Shown here piece by piece: positions 46,580-58,595 of a stretch of 64,000 nucleotides of DNA (position 1 is its first letter; each line of letters opens with the position of its first letter). Source of the DNA: Epiperipatus broadwayi. Its lineage: Eukaryota; Onychophora; Udeonychophora; Euonychophora; Peripatidae. The DNA lies in assembly GCA_028023455.1 (NCBI GenBank), contig JAQFVV010012988.1, positions 250,001-314,000 on the forward strand. Direction: 5' to 3'. The translations under genes were made by a program, and so were the position numbers. The notes under the pieces were generated by a model, which was given only the letters and a program-made list of their open reading frames with translations, did not search any database and had not been told where the DNA came from.

Positions 46580-46930
46580 ATGCATTTGGATTTTTTTCAT
46601 ATATATATATTGTAACCTAATAAAATAAGAGGAAAAAGAAAAAAGAGAGAGATATAATACTAATAATGAAATGGAGGTAAAAATGATGATGGTAAGGATA
46701 AATTATGGAAAAGAATTGAGGAGGGAAAGAAATGGAGAAAGGTAATAGAAATTATATATATATGGAGAGAGAGAAGAAATGAGATGATGGGAAAGATATG
46801 AAAGAGAGATATAAGAAGAAGATGGAATAAAGGAGAGAGAAATGAAATGAGATGATAGAAGAAACTCTTAACGAATGTTTAAATGGCTAAGATGATAGAA
46901 AGATATGAAAGAGATATATAAGAAAAAGAT
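46580..46930. other. Purine-rich tract (GA-rich plus strand)
   Basis: Strong strand asymmetry: repeated GAGAGA, AAGAAA and GATGATAG words, with near-duplicate phrases GATAGAAAGATATGAAAGAG and GGGAAAGATATGAAAGAGAG. It could be the 5' untranslated region of the LINE-A relative that follows, or simple-sequence expansion. Confidence 0.4.
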
Positions 46931-46999
46931 ACTTTTGCAGCCATCTTCAGAATCAATCTTAAAAAGCGTCCTAAGTGTTTCTTGAAAGAGTTTTAGGAA

Positions 47000-49420
47000 G
47001 ATGGATTTGTCATCCCCACTTTTACGCTTCGTTGTTGATTCAAGTAAGTCAACTTTAAATCATTTTATACATGGAAAAGTGAGAATATAACTGATAAAAC
47101 CGAAAATAAAGTAGTTCCGATCTCTGCATCCAAACCAACAATCGCGGAATACAAGCGTCGGAACACAGTAGCCTTGAGATCCAATCTAAATGCAGCTAAA
47201 CCACCTCGTACAACAAATAAAAACCTCACAAATGAGTAAATCAAAAGAAATTCATTGCAAATATCAAAAAAAGTTTAGAAAATATTCAACTTGCTCTAAT
47301 ACCAACAATAGAATAATATCCTTAATTGAAATCATTGATATGGCTGAAACCAATCATTACCTCTCGAAATTTATCAAACTACTAGAAGATTATAATGAGT
47401 AATTTCTTTGCCTAATAATTCAATTAAAAACTATATCTGAAATAAACAAAATTACCAACAAAATGATACTCACGAAATTTCTAAAGTAAAACATTTTCCA
47501 TTAGAGTTCAATAAAATTAGTACTCTAAGTCAGTACGCTTAGTCAATAGAAATTTAAAAATAAAAAGAAGAAAATAAATTATAAAACGATAAATTCATTC
47601 TAAAACAATCAAAGATTTCAGCTCAACAATCCATTGCTACATCAGCTAACGTGCAAGGTAAACCAATACCTCAATATCAATATTGGAAAAACCCACTATG
47701 ACGCAAATATCAGTAGGTCAAAAAATTCTGAGAGCATCTCCGAAAATATTAAGTACGATAATCTCAACCAATTATATTTTGAATCTCAAAGATTATATAT
47801 AGAAAAGAATCAAACACTAGAAAATGTCTCTTTAATACAAACAATATGAACGATGATATGTTCCTAGAAATAAACTAATGAGTTCAACAAACCATACTTA
47901 ACTTTCTATATAAATCGTTTGCAAACTATTAACAGCTATAAGGCTTTAATCTTAGCCATAACAAATCATCAATGTGCTTTATATAAATTCCCTGTAGAAC
48001 AACTCTGCAGTCCAATCAATCAAAAGCAATTAGGCAGAGTATTCACATGCATCCTAATCATCCAATGACCCCTATGTGATCTTAGATTTTAAACGTGAGC
48101 AGACTGAATGAATTTTAAAAATAATCACAAATCTTTAGGAAATTACATACTGACGCTCCATAGATATGAACCGTCCAATTACACTTTCTGCAGAATCCAA
48201 AACTGCCTTGCCCACTTAAATGAACAAAATACAAAGACATCCTTATTAATTATGGTTCAGTTAGTAAATTTAAACACCTATTAAATCCTCAACCTCAAGA
48301 TCAAATCCTGCTCCAATACAGTTACCTTCACACTTAGATGAAAGAAAACATTATACCCACTGACTATACCCACTATTACTACAGCAGAGGCTCTCCTTGG
48401 TGAGATATTCAGAGGAGTACAACCACAATGTTTCTTCTGCCTTCAAAGAACACACCTCATTAAAGACTGTGCAAAGAATTATGCACACATGTGGTATTAA
48501 AATGAATAATTTCACAAAATGTCCTGGTAGACCATTAACAAGTCCTTAAAGAGATAATCATCACAAAGGACCAATCCAAACAGCAACCTCTCACAAACCC
48601 AGATATTCAGATTCAAATAAATCCTCCAACAAACCTTCACATCCAAAACTATATTTTCAAAATGAAAATATTCAAGAAAGAACAACGTCAACCTTTACAC
48701 TAATAGTAGTAACTCAGAGAACCAAACAACAACAAATACTGCTACTAAACCAATCAAAAACTAATAATACTCAAGATCAAACATTCCAAACAACTTATAC
48801 TAATCCCTAAGAAATAACGATTAGGTCAAACTCTTTCTACAAAAGAAGATAATATGACCAAACCATCTAAAGAGAACAAGATAAACCTAAGCGATGAAGA
48901 AAATACACTCAAAAAATGTCAAACACTTCTTCCAATATAACTCTAACCAGCTTAAAACAACTGATAACAACCTAAACAGAGTGAACTACAAACTATCTGC
49001 AATTCTTCAACTCCTGGAAGAATTGAACCTACCAGACTAAAAGATCCATCAAACATCCAACTCAAAGTCAGCATGATCGAAGATTCACAACTGTTACAGC
49101 AAACAGAGAATGTCTCAAGTCTGAAATTCGAACAAAATCTTATAACAATAAAATAACACTTACTATCAAAAGAACAGGAAAAGGAAAACAACATTAATCA
49201 ACTTCAAAATCTCAAAAAATTGACACAACAAATACCAAAATACAATTAAGAAAATTAAAAGAAAATCATATACTCAGATAAATCAAGCTCTGATGATGAC
49301 AGCTCCACCGTACTTTACTCACACTCCCTCTAACAAACAATTCTAGATAAATCCAACTCAAAGCTCACAATCCATAGAAAAGAGGAAAACCAAGGGATCT
49401 CTACAACTTAGATACCAATT
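47000..49420 (+). pseudogene. LINE-A relative ORF1 (gag-like) remnant
   Basis: Short frames (47190-47402 with FRKYSTCSNTNNRIISLIEI, 47634-47849) precede the zinc-knuckle region at 48.43 kb. A Ser/Asn/Lys/Gln-rich tail runs to about 49.4 kb with SDDDSSTVLYS-like acidic text. It is broken in all frames. Assignment rests on the knuckle and on its order relative to the endonuclease. Confidence 0.5.
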
Positions 49421-49499
49421 GATTCTCCTATGAATCTCGGACAGATTACCTACTCCATCAGACACAAAGACTTCATGGATGCGATTATAAAACAACAAA

Positions 49500-52400
49500 T
49501 ATATCACCATAGCCATCTACAAGTTCAATCACAAGTCTCTGACTGCCTAACAACATCAGACCTCATTAATATAGAGATGTCCCACATTCACTTGGATCAC
49601 TTGCTGAGGACGGTTTGGATTAATCTATCATGCTCTGCAAAATAGCTGGCATAAACATCGCAGCATCAACTCAACGATAAGTTCTGCTATTAAAAACTGG
49701 TCTCAATGCCCCCCACATATACTACTGTGGCAAACTAAAACATCACTACAAGACCGCAGTAACCATAAATAATACCTCTTCTCTTCTCTGGATTTACTAG
49801 ATTTCTCCATCTATCAATCAGCTTCAGGTGGAGTCGGCATTCTTCCTAGCAAATCCCAACACCACCAAAAGTTTCTAACATTCTGTGCCTCTGATGCCAA
49901 TATTATTGTTATAGAAATGATTGAGTTGAAGCTATCCATCATCATAGCTTATATTTATACAGCCAAAGATGCCTCTCACATCTAAAAATAGTTCACATCC
50001 TAAGCTACCATCAATGCTAGCAGAGCTTCCTGCCATTCTTCTTGGAGATTTTAACAGTCACCTGCTAACACTTCAATCAGAGATTTGTTAATCTAATAAC
50101 TTAGTACATTGTGTGTGGAGAGTGGCTTCTTCCTAACCCAAAGCCTACCTTTTCTGAGCCAAACTAAAAGTCCTAATCTATCTCAGTTTACTACACCTTG
50201 ACTCCCATTTCAACCTGATGCTTCTTAATCCCTGTTTCTTTCTCCAATCATATGGTTCTGATCATACACCTTGTGCCTATCTCAATCCTCACACTTAGAG
50301 GACTGGAAAACCATCTATGATCACCCAATCAAACAGTGACCTAAGTTGGTGAGTGCCTGAGGCAGTCATAGATCTGTTTCCAGAAAATGAACATCCTTTC
50401 CTCCTTGCTGAGGGGAGGGCTGACTTTCTCTGGCCTAGAATTCTTTCCATTCCACATCTAATCACCACACCAGGAAAATCAAATGTATCAATGGTCTTCT
50501 ACCATCTCCAAATATACATCACATGTTAAACTTCAAGCATCACAGCAAATTTCACAAGCATAGAAAAAATTATCTCCTTAAAACGTTACAAATAAGCAAA
50601 ATTACTTTTAAGAATAGAGGCTTTATCAGAAGAAAGCTGTAAATGCAGCTTATTACATCAATACTGCTGGATGAGAGACACCAGATAAAAATTAAGTCCC
50701 ATTGGCAGCGCCAAATCACTCTCACATCCATTATATTACTTTTAGAACTAATCTTAGCTGGTTGTCCAAATCATGCAGCACATCAGCAAACAATTCTCAG
50801 GCTAATTAATGCAAAAAAGATGGAGACCCCTCCAGTAAATACCTGGGCATAGATGCCAAAGACCCAAGTCCAACATGGCACTCCGCATAAACTGCATTCT
50901 AAAATGAAGATATCATCACTTCCCTAATTGCATTCATCCTCAGCCTTCCACTTGTTCTTGGGGCCTCTCTCAAACACCCTCAAATGGCTTCCATTTGTTC
51001 CACTATTAAAAAATGATAGATCACGTCAGGGTCGGGCTGCATGAAACATAGCAGATCTTACCCAAAATTCTGTAGTGCTTTACAAAAAAGCAAAACCACT
51101 AAACCACATTAATAAAGTATCCTATCAATATCCATGACTCAATGTGCTTACCAAGATTATAGAGCTTTAAATTATTATAACAAAATCCAACCTCAAATTT
51201 TTGTGCAATATCCTCTGGCTAAACCACATGGGGAAAAAGGGCATCAACCTGGAGGCAGGAAATCCAATAGTAACTGCAATTGTTCAATCATATCAGGAGT
51301 GCCATCTGCAACTTGAGAACCTATTACGGTCTAATTGATGGTTGCAGCAGCATTCTATCTTAGCATAGATCAACAATCTTCTGAATAAATTCTGATTAAG
51401 TTACTTACATTCCAGCTGCAATCATCTTGGTATTGTCAGTAAACTGTTTCACAATAGATTTTTTTTTCTCTTTGAGGCAAGATCACCTGTGTTTGTTTAT
51501 ATGTGTTTAATCCCCTCAATGACTCCCCGCCTAGTGCCTTTTCTTTGCATGATCAACTCTCTTCTAAAAGAGGGAGAAAAACTTCCGTGAAAGATTCTTC
51601 CTTTTCAATAGAAAGATACTTCAATGTGATTTGGGCTACAGATAGATTATATCTTATGCAAAAGCTTCCCACTCATTAAATACCTTCCAATCTCATGAAA
51701 CACTTTTAAATAAAATAGTAGAGTGAAACTTATCTAAAATAAATAATTTTTAACAATTCTCTCCATTTCAAAGATAATTCCTGGTAAACAACCCAACTTT
51801 CTTCCTTTTCTGGCTAAAACCACAAAGATAACTTTACTTCCCTTGGGCCTACAAACTTCCAACTGTACTGCATGCAATTTGTCCACATGCAATCCTCCAA
51901 TCCACCTTAAAGCCATCACCACTTTACCCTAGTAGAGTATTCCTTTCATTGCAGTAGTAAGGTTATCCTCAATTGATCTATAATGCCAAAAATCTCACAT
52001 TATCATCTTGGGCTAAAATCTACTAAATAGTTTCAAAATAAATTTAACCTATTATGTTGTATTCTGTCTTCTGGAGAGATAAGGATCAGTTGCCATTAGC
52101 TTACAGGTATCCAACCACCACTTAGGCTCAGCTGGACCTGTCATTCCACCCAATACAGTCAATCATTTGGCAAAAACTCATAAAATATTCTATGATAATC
52201 TGATCCTCTCCTATGGATACTCCAACATTATAAAAAACAGTACTCTAACTTATCTGCTCCCCGCTTCTTCAAGTCTATGGATATCACTAGCTATTTGATC
52301 TATCTGCAACGGTAAAACCCACGATGTCCTCTAACCTTAAACCAAAAAATCATTTGTAAAGTAATAAGTAATTCAAACTAACTATGAAATCACAACCAAT

Positions 52401-52565
52401 TAAAACCAGCCCAAAAATAACCAACCAAAGACTCATTACACACTTCAAAAGATGGAGCCTTGAACCCAAATTCCTGGACTTCATCATTAAAATTAATCTT
52501 GATGCGCCTCACAAATTGGTTTCTTTATCACCGAAGAGGTTTTACTAGCATTGACCCTATGTGGT
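49500..52565 (+). pseudogene. LINE-A relative ORF2 (endonuclease/reverse transcriptase) remnant
   Basis: The endonuclease GDFNSHLL and SDH motifs are visible. The reverse-transcriptase core is too decayed to find its YxDD box with confidence. The C-terminal FLDFIIKINLDA block runs into the gap. Confidence 0.6.
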
Positions 52566-53065
52566 NNNNNNNNNNNNNNNNNNNNNNNNNNNNNNNNNNN
52601 NNNNNNNNNNNNNNNNNNNNNNNNNNNNNNNNNNNNNNNNNNNNNNNNNNNNNNNNNNNNNNNNNNNNNNNNNNNNNNNNNNNNNNNNNNNNNNNNNNNN
52701 NNNNNNNNNNNNNNNNNNNNNNNNNNNNNNNNNNNNNNNNNNNNNNNNNNNNNNNNNNNNNNNNNNNNNNNNNNNNNNNNNNNNNNNNNNNNNNNNNNNN
52801 NNNNNNNNNNNNNNNNNNNNNNNNNNNNNNNNNNNNNNNNNNNNNNNNNNNNNNNNNNNNNNNNNNNNNNNNNNNNNNNNNNNNNNNNNNNNNNNNNNNN
52901 NNNNNNNNNNNNNNNNNNNNNNNNNNNNNNNNNNNNNNNNNNNNNNNNNNNNNNNNNNNNNNNNNNNNNNNNNNNNNNNNNNNNNNNNNNNNNNNNNNNN
53001 NNNNNNNNNNNNNNNNNNNNNNNNNNNNNNNNNNNNNNNNNNNNNNNNNNNNNNNNNNNNNNNNN
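52566..53065. other. Assembly gap, 500 N
   Basis: Exactly 500 Ns, a conventional placeholder length, so the true distance is unknown. Frames drawn through it are not real. Confidence 1.
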
Positions 53066-53227
53066 AAGTACAACATATATATATATATATATATATATTA
53101 TTTACTACATGGAATCTCTCCTAAATTTAATAGTATGAATCCATCATTTACCCATGGGAATATTATTAGAATTTTTTTATATATGAGCAAGCTTTAATTC
53201 ATATTTAACTTCATAAGTAATTGCTAA

Positions 53228-53600
53228 ATGGCACTAATGTGGGCTTTGAGCATTCCATCATCCTATTTTAAATGAAATGGATGGGTGAAGAGTTGTGGAG
53301 TGGAGTAATTTGAAGCCTGTTTATTAAAGTATGAAGATTGGCTATCTTAATATAAGGTGAACATTGATTGTATATATGTGTGGAGATGATAATCTGGACC
53401 AACTGATGAGTGCGGGTTTAGCACAAAATATGTATACTGGTGAATATTTATCTTTTCAACATGTATGTGATCAAGTGTGTCAACAGTATGAGATAGCATG
53501 GATTGTTGAGGTTCCTGTGAAAGTCTGAGTTCAAACTCCCTATATATTACATATTGGAATGCAGGTATGAAAAAACCTGTAGTGTAGAAAAACATTCATA
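53228..53600 (+). repeat. Family A repeat, copy A5 (single arm)
   Basis: Contains GGGCTTTGAGCATTCCATCA, GACCAACTGATGAGTGCGGG, GTGAAAGTCTGAGTTCAAAC and TATATATTACATATTGGAAT. This is the right arm of the foldback only. The left arm, if any, would lie in or before the gap. Confidence 0.75.
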
Positions 53601-54504
53601 TATTAAATTATACAAAATAAATTATTATACTTCAATTATCCATTTATAATAGTACCTGAAATTGTTAACTTTAGTGATCATTTGAGTCATATTCTGCTGA
53701 AATATAAATTGGATGACTTTTAGAATACTCATTTTAAATTAAAACATTATATAATGTAGCTAAACAAGTATTCAAAGTATAAAAGCATAAAAGATATTCT
53801 TAAAAAATAATTAATGTTGAGTACAAAAGGAAATTTATTTTAAATATGCAAAATTATATCACATGCAGGGTAATGTAAAATTAAAAAATTTCTAAGACTT
53901 ATCAGAAGAAATGTCATTGCTATTTAAACACAAAAATGTAAAGAGATTTTATCAGATATTGCTAATTACACTGGTCCATAGTAGTAACAATGAAAAGATG
54001 AGATGTAATTCTGGAAAATGGATGTGGAAGATTATAATTGGGTAAAAAAATTGCTTTAAAAGAGTCAAAACATGAAAATATGTAGGTAATATAATGTGAA
54101 AATCTTGCTATTCTCTTTGCTCAAATGTGGATTTGTGATTTGATTCTTTTCTTTATATGTTGAATAAACCATTAGATGATTAAAAAAGTTAGGTGGGATA
54201 AAGATTATTAAGGACGTTTATAAAACATAAGACATAGTTTGTAAATGCAATGGGAAAACTAAAAAACATATAAAAGAGTAATGATGATTTTCATTCTAAT
54301 AATTATACAATTTTTATTTGGGATTGATTTAGCATAAATATTAAAAATAATGAAGAAAAAGAATTTAAAACTGAATTGTATTAATTGTATATTGAAGCAC
54401 TTTGAAGATATTGACATAGCTTTTTAATTTTATATTTATATAGAATTTTCATGCATTATTTAAGCACCGTATTGATATTCTAATGGTGTATTTTAAGCAT
54501 TAAA
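53601..54504. other. AT-rich stretch, no gene seen
   Basis: No supported feature. Confidence 0.4.
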
Positions 54505-54705
54505 TGGAATCATGTGATTTACATATAGAGCTTGCAAATAAGCTTTTAACGAGCTTTGCAGAATGTCCTCAATCCCATACCAGTTTCTGCTACTTTGCTT
54601 CCTCAGTGAGGGTGCTAGGATATTCAAGCATATCCTAGCACCATATTGAGAAAGGTCTATATATAAATACAAGCTTGTCAAATTAGATCATGTGACATAT
54701 AACGA
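54505..54705. repeat. Foldback sequence with a perfect 12-bp hairpin at its centre
   Basis: GGTGCTAGGATA (54611-54622) pairs exactly with TATCCTAGCACC (54631-54642) around an 8-nt loop. Outer words ATCATGTGAT (54509-54518) and ATCATGTGAC (54687-54696), plus AGCTTGCAAA and CAAGCTTGTC, suggest a longer decayed inverted repeat of about 200 bp. Confidence 0.6.
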
Positions 54706-54892
54706 TTTTTTGTAATATATATATATAATGTATTTATCTGAAAATAGATGGTTTCAAAGTTGCAACTTCATGTACATAATTGGAGATCCCATTTACTAAT
54801 TAATTCATACCTATCCTATATTAACAATTAAAATATTAAATTTAAATAAATATATATGTAATATAAATAAAATATCCATTAATTAAAAACTA

Positions 54893-55195
54893 TTGTTATA
54901 AGAATAAAAATAATAAATATAACACCAATTAATGATTATATACAGTCTTTCAATCTGCAGAAGTATTTTCAATTAATTCCTTAATCCTCCTCAAAATGAG
55001 AAATATAACAGTAATTAAGTATTATATACAGTCTTTCAATCCATAGAAGTACTTTTGGTTAATTCTTTAACCCTCCAAATGGCAGTTGAGAAGGGTTAAG
55101 GAATTAATTGAAAGTACTTCTGCAGATTGGAAGACTGTATATTATAGTTAATTACTGTTATATTTATTATTTTTATTGTTATTAAAATATATATT
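54893..55195. repeat. Family E palindromic repeat, copy E1
   Basis: Left side: the unit TATACAGTCTTTCAATC..GCAGAAGTA..TTAATTC occurs twice in tandem (about 54942 and 55020), then an inverted return GAATTAATTGAAAGTACTTC and GATTGGAAGACTGTATATTA. The ends are AATAAAAATAATAAATATAA and its complement. Confidence 0.75.
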
Positions 55196-57820
55196 GTAAT
55201 GGTCAGAATGAGCTGACAATCACATAAATTACCACTAGGGTGGTTTAAACAACCACAACTCATTCCAACCTAATACTACTTTACTTTTTTTAGGCTCAGT
55301 GATCAGGAAGAGATAAAGACTCTTAAAATTAGATTACAACTAAATGACTTCCCTGTGGAAAACAAGACACCCAATGCAATGTATATATAAAATACAAACA
55401 CTTTGTTAGTATTAAAATTACAAACTAATAAACAAAAAAAATGACTACCACTTAATTTGGTTGCTAGACTTATAAGATAGTGGAAATTACATTAATTGAT
55501 GAATCCATATATAAAAGTTCCAATGTGCAAATTATATATAAATAAGGGACCTTGGATGATGTATCTATTTTGACCTCTGAGGCAGATATCTCTCAAGCAA
55601 GTACATGATAATAAATAAAGTAAGTTAAGTGTAATTAACTTTAGAAAAATATGGTTAAATAGATAAATGCATAACTCTCACGATTATGACCATTAAAAGC
55701 TGAAATATCAAGCTTTAATATATGCAAGAGATAAAGAAGGTGGTACTGAGTTGCTAAAGAAGTAAACAAATAATGAGCTAGATTGGAATATGATTACTCC
55801 GCAATATCATATTCAAGTCTTATAATAAGGCAATGACAGGAATATCTTCATTATTGCGAAGTTAGATCCAAATTTCATAAAATAAATGTGTCATAGCGTG
55901 AAGGAATGAGCATCTTAATAAAACCCTAAATAACTCTCATTATTGGCAGAAATGAACCACTGCACTAGTAACAAGACAAGAACAAGACCCTCTAGGTCTG
56001 AAAAATAAAAGGAGTGTTCCTGCATTTGAGTGGAACTTAGACAAATGGAACCTGTAAAATTAAATTTTCTGAAGCAGGAATAAACATCTTCTGAAGAAAC
56101 ATAATGAAATAAACATGAAGTTAGACAACCCACTAATGCTATATTTATATAGCATGAATATTTGGCCTTAAAATTTAATCTATAAAATGTAAATGGTCAT
56201 GTCATTTACAATATGCAAATATCTATTATATGAGGTTAAATTAGGACCTACACAGTTATTATATATAATAAAAAAAATTAAAGAAATTACTCTCTATTTA
56301 ATTAGAGATCCACACCATAAGTCTTACATATAGATGGAAATATCAAGATGATAGCCTACAATGATAATATATTAAATTTGAATTAAAAATTTTAGATAGT
56401 AAACTATTGTATCACACAGTATACAGATATATTTATCAAAAGAAAAGAAACAAAGTTTTAAATTTCAATTTCAACAACATTAAATTTTATTTTAAAACTG
56501 CAGGTTGTTGATAAATCACCTGTACACAATATACATATATATTTGTCCTTTCTAAAGAAAATAAAGTTTGCTTTTAACATTTTCACACAATCTTAATTTT
56601 TAAATTTGAGAGTTTTAAGCAAATCATTGTAAGTGGGTTAATGACTAAATGTCATTTTTAGAACGACCAATTTTAAATAGGCAAATTTAAAATCACACAT
56701 AAAATTAAAGCACAAATTAGAGTCAGTGAGGAGGGATTTAAATACCTTACTTTTATTTAATTACTGGACTGTTATATATTTAGTCTCAGAAATATATTTA
56801 CTAAAATTGTCTCCTTCATTTGATTCTTAAATAATAAGTCTAGCAAAATTAAAAAAAATTGAGTATATATTGCAGTTGATCTTCCTTACTATATACAATT
56901 AATTAAGCATGAGTTAAAAATATTTAAATAATTCAAAAAATTATCTCAATAATATGGTAAGAAACCTTTTTACAAAATGATTAATATATAATTATTTAAA
57001 GCAAAGAAAGAGAATACTAAAGAGGCTTTAATTGTTTACTAGTAGCATTATGTATTAGTGGCTTCCTTTTGACAGCATAGCATGTAGGCAATTTAGATAG
57101 TCAAATGTAGTCAAGGACTTGATTGGAATAGTATTTTATAAGACCAGGAAAACTCCACACTCAGTTTTTGGTGATGGCCAGAAAAAATGCAGCAATCTAC
57201 GCACTCATAGCTTGATATAATTTAACAGCTTAAAACTTTATAATAAGTCTTCCAGAAGTTTACAATAACTAAACTCTACAAAAAATTTACTATCACTCCT
57301 CCAGAAGTTTACCATCATAATAATCCTTTCTTTTTTTCTCCTATATATATCTCAAAAACAAAGCCATCCGGATCTTTCCAAATAATTAATTTAAACTTAA
57401 GGAAAATTATTTTCTTTATTATTTAAAAGAATCTTACTGATTATAATCTTAATGCAATTTAATTTTGAAATTTTACTAATTGCATTTTTTGATTAAATTC
57501 CGAATGTCTTTGATTTTTATCGAATTCATTAATAATTACACTTTTGTCACCTTTTATTGTAACGACAATGATACACTAAAATATAAATTCTAAAATTATA
57601 ATTTAATACCTACATTCTTTTAATATCAGTTGGGTGTGTTTTAATTAATTTGAAAGTTAAACTTTTTTTTCTGATTTAAATACCCATTTTTTTTTTATAC
57701 TTACCAACTTACAATTAAATTCTGTAATAAGATTTACATTTTTATAATCTTATTGTTTTATACATTGTATTTTTTTTAAAATACCTCAATATTTTTTTAA
57801 ATAAATAGAAAATGTATATA
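55196..57820. other. Long AT-rich stretch; one very weak exon candidate at 55294-55390
   Basis: TTACTTTTTTTAG (acceptor-like) is followed by a frame reading LSDQEEIKTLKIRLQLNDFP then a stop at 55388. This is too short to call. The rest contains short inverted words and poly-A/T runs but no gene, and the minus frame at 55915-56133 looks incidental. Confidence 0.25.
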
Positions 57821-57825
57821 CATGA

Positions 57826-57894
57826 AGCATATATATATATATATATATATATAAACCTGTATATATATATATGACCACTTCAATATATATATAT
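57826..57894. repeat. (AT)n dinucleotide runs
   Basis: Three AT runs separated by short unique words (AAACCTGT, GACCACTTCA). Confidence 0.9.
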
Positions 57895-57981
57895 ATGCAA
57901 AACCATAAAACAATACAATACTAGATTAAATCCAAAATTTTACCAAAATACTTACACAACCATGGTTTTATGGTTTTGCAT
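57895..57981. repeat. Perfect 17-bp inverted repeat with 53-nt loop
   Basis: ATGCAAAACCATAAAAC at 57895-57911 is the exact reverse complement of GTTTTATGGTTTTGCAT at 57965-57981. It sits between AT runs and family E. Possibly the edge of a small MITE. Confidence 0.85.
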
Positions 57982-58029
57982 TTTTATTTTTGCTAGTATA
58001 GTGTTAGGCAGATTTGGTTATATATATAT

Positions 58030-58329
58030 ATTTGAATAACAATAAAAATAATAAATATAACAGTAATTAACTATTATATACAGTCTTTCAATTTGCAGAA
58101 GTACTTTCAGTTAATTCTTTAACCCTCCTTAAAAAATAACAAATATAACAGTAATTAACCATTATATACTATCTTTCAATCCATGGATGTACTTTAATTC
58201 TTTAGCCCTCTAAATGACAGTTAAGAAGGGTTAATGAATTAACTGAAAGTACTTTTGCAGATTGGAAGATTGTATATAATAGTTAATTACCATTACATTT
58301 ATTATTTTTATTGTTATTAAAATATATAG
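58030..58329. repeat. Family E palindromic repeat, copy E2
   Basis: Same layout as E1: two tandem units (TATACAGTCTTTCAATTTGC, then TATACTATCTTTCAATCCAT), then the inverted return GAATTAACTGAAAGTACTTT and GATTGGAAGATTGTATATAA. The right edge AAAATATATAG is duplicated by the tRNA-like insertion. Confidence 0.75.
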
Positions 58330-58422
58330 TCGTCAAGCATTGGTGGTCGAGTGGTAGGCACAGCCGCCTTACAAGCAGTTGTCCCGCTTTCGCTTCCCGG
58401 CCGATGCTTTGACACATGGAAA
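58330..58422 (+). mobile_element. 93-bp retroposed tRNA-like element with 11-bp target duplication
   Basis: Flanked by AAAATATATAG at 58319-58329 and again at 58423-58433, with an A tail before the right copy. The body is almost only a tRNA-like unit (58337-58407) plus TTTGACACATGGAAA. This is the hallmark of LINE-mobilised tRNA retroposition. It landed in a family E repeat, which resumes at 58434. Confidence 0.75.
58337..58407 (+). tRNA. tRNA-like sequence (pseudogene or SINE head), anticodon TAC by position
   Basis: 71 nt. Acceptor arms GCATTGG and CCGATGC pair over 7 bp (one G-T). A D-arm with AGTGGTAG follows, then an anticodon-like loop CTTACAA on a 5-bp stem with one mismatch and one G-T, then a T-loop-like TTCGCTT. 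The T-stem pairs only partly, and three bases separate the D- and anticodon stems instead of one. The acceptor looks Gly-like while the anticodon position gives TAC (Val). The mixed identity and weak T-arm argue against a working tRNA. Confidence 0.5.
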
Positions 58423-58433
58423 AAAATATATAG

Positions 58434-58595
58434 CTATTAAAATATATATTTTAATAACAAAAATAATAAATGTAACAGTAATTAACTATTATATACAGTC
58501 TTTATATATATTAATAATAATAAAAATAATAAATATAATAGTAATTAACTATTATAAGCAGTCTTTCAATTTGCAGTACTTTCCGTTAATATATA
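58434..58595. repeat. Family E repeat, copy E3 (partial)
   Basis: ATAATAAATGTAACAGTAAT and TATACAGTCTTT, then a second unit with AGCAGTCTTTCAATTTGCAG. No inverted return. Confidence 0.65.

Larger units (their letters stand above)
46931..52565 (+). mobile_element. LINE-A relative, decayed copy in plus orientation, truncated by assembly gap
   Basis: ORF1 zinc knuckle CFFCLQRTHLIKDC at about 48430-48470, matching CFNCFERTHLIKDC of the 18.6-kb copy, then an offset TCGIKMNNFTKC. Endonuclease motifs GDFNSHLL near 50050 and GSDHTP near 50255. The C-terminal ORF2 block reads KFLDFIIKINLDA near 52470, matching the same words in the first copy at about 14.8 kb. Every domain is riddled with stops. The 3' end is lost in the N run at 52566. 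The 5' limit is approximate, and the region 46.93-48.3 kb does not obviously match the first copy. Confidence 0.72.

Noticed and set aside
52460-53197. Frames on both strands across the N run
   Set aside because: Ns were translated as X. Only the first few codons before 52566 are real, and they belong to the LINE-A relative.
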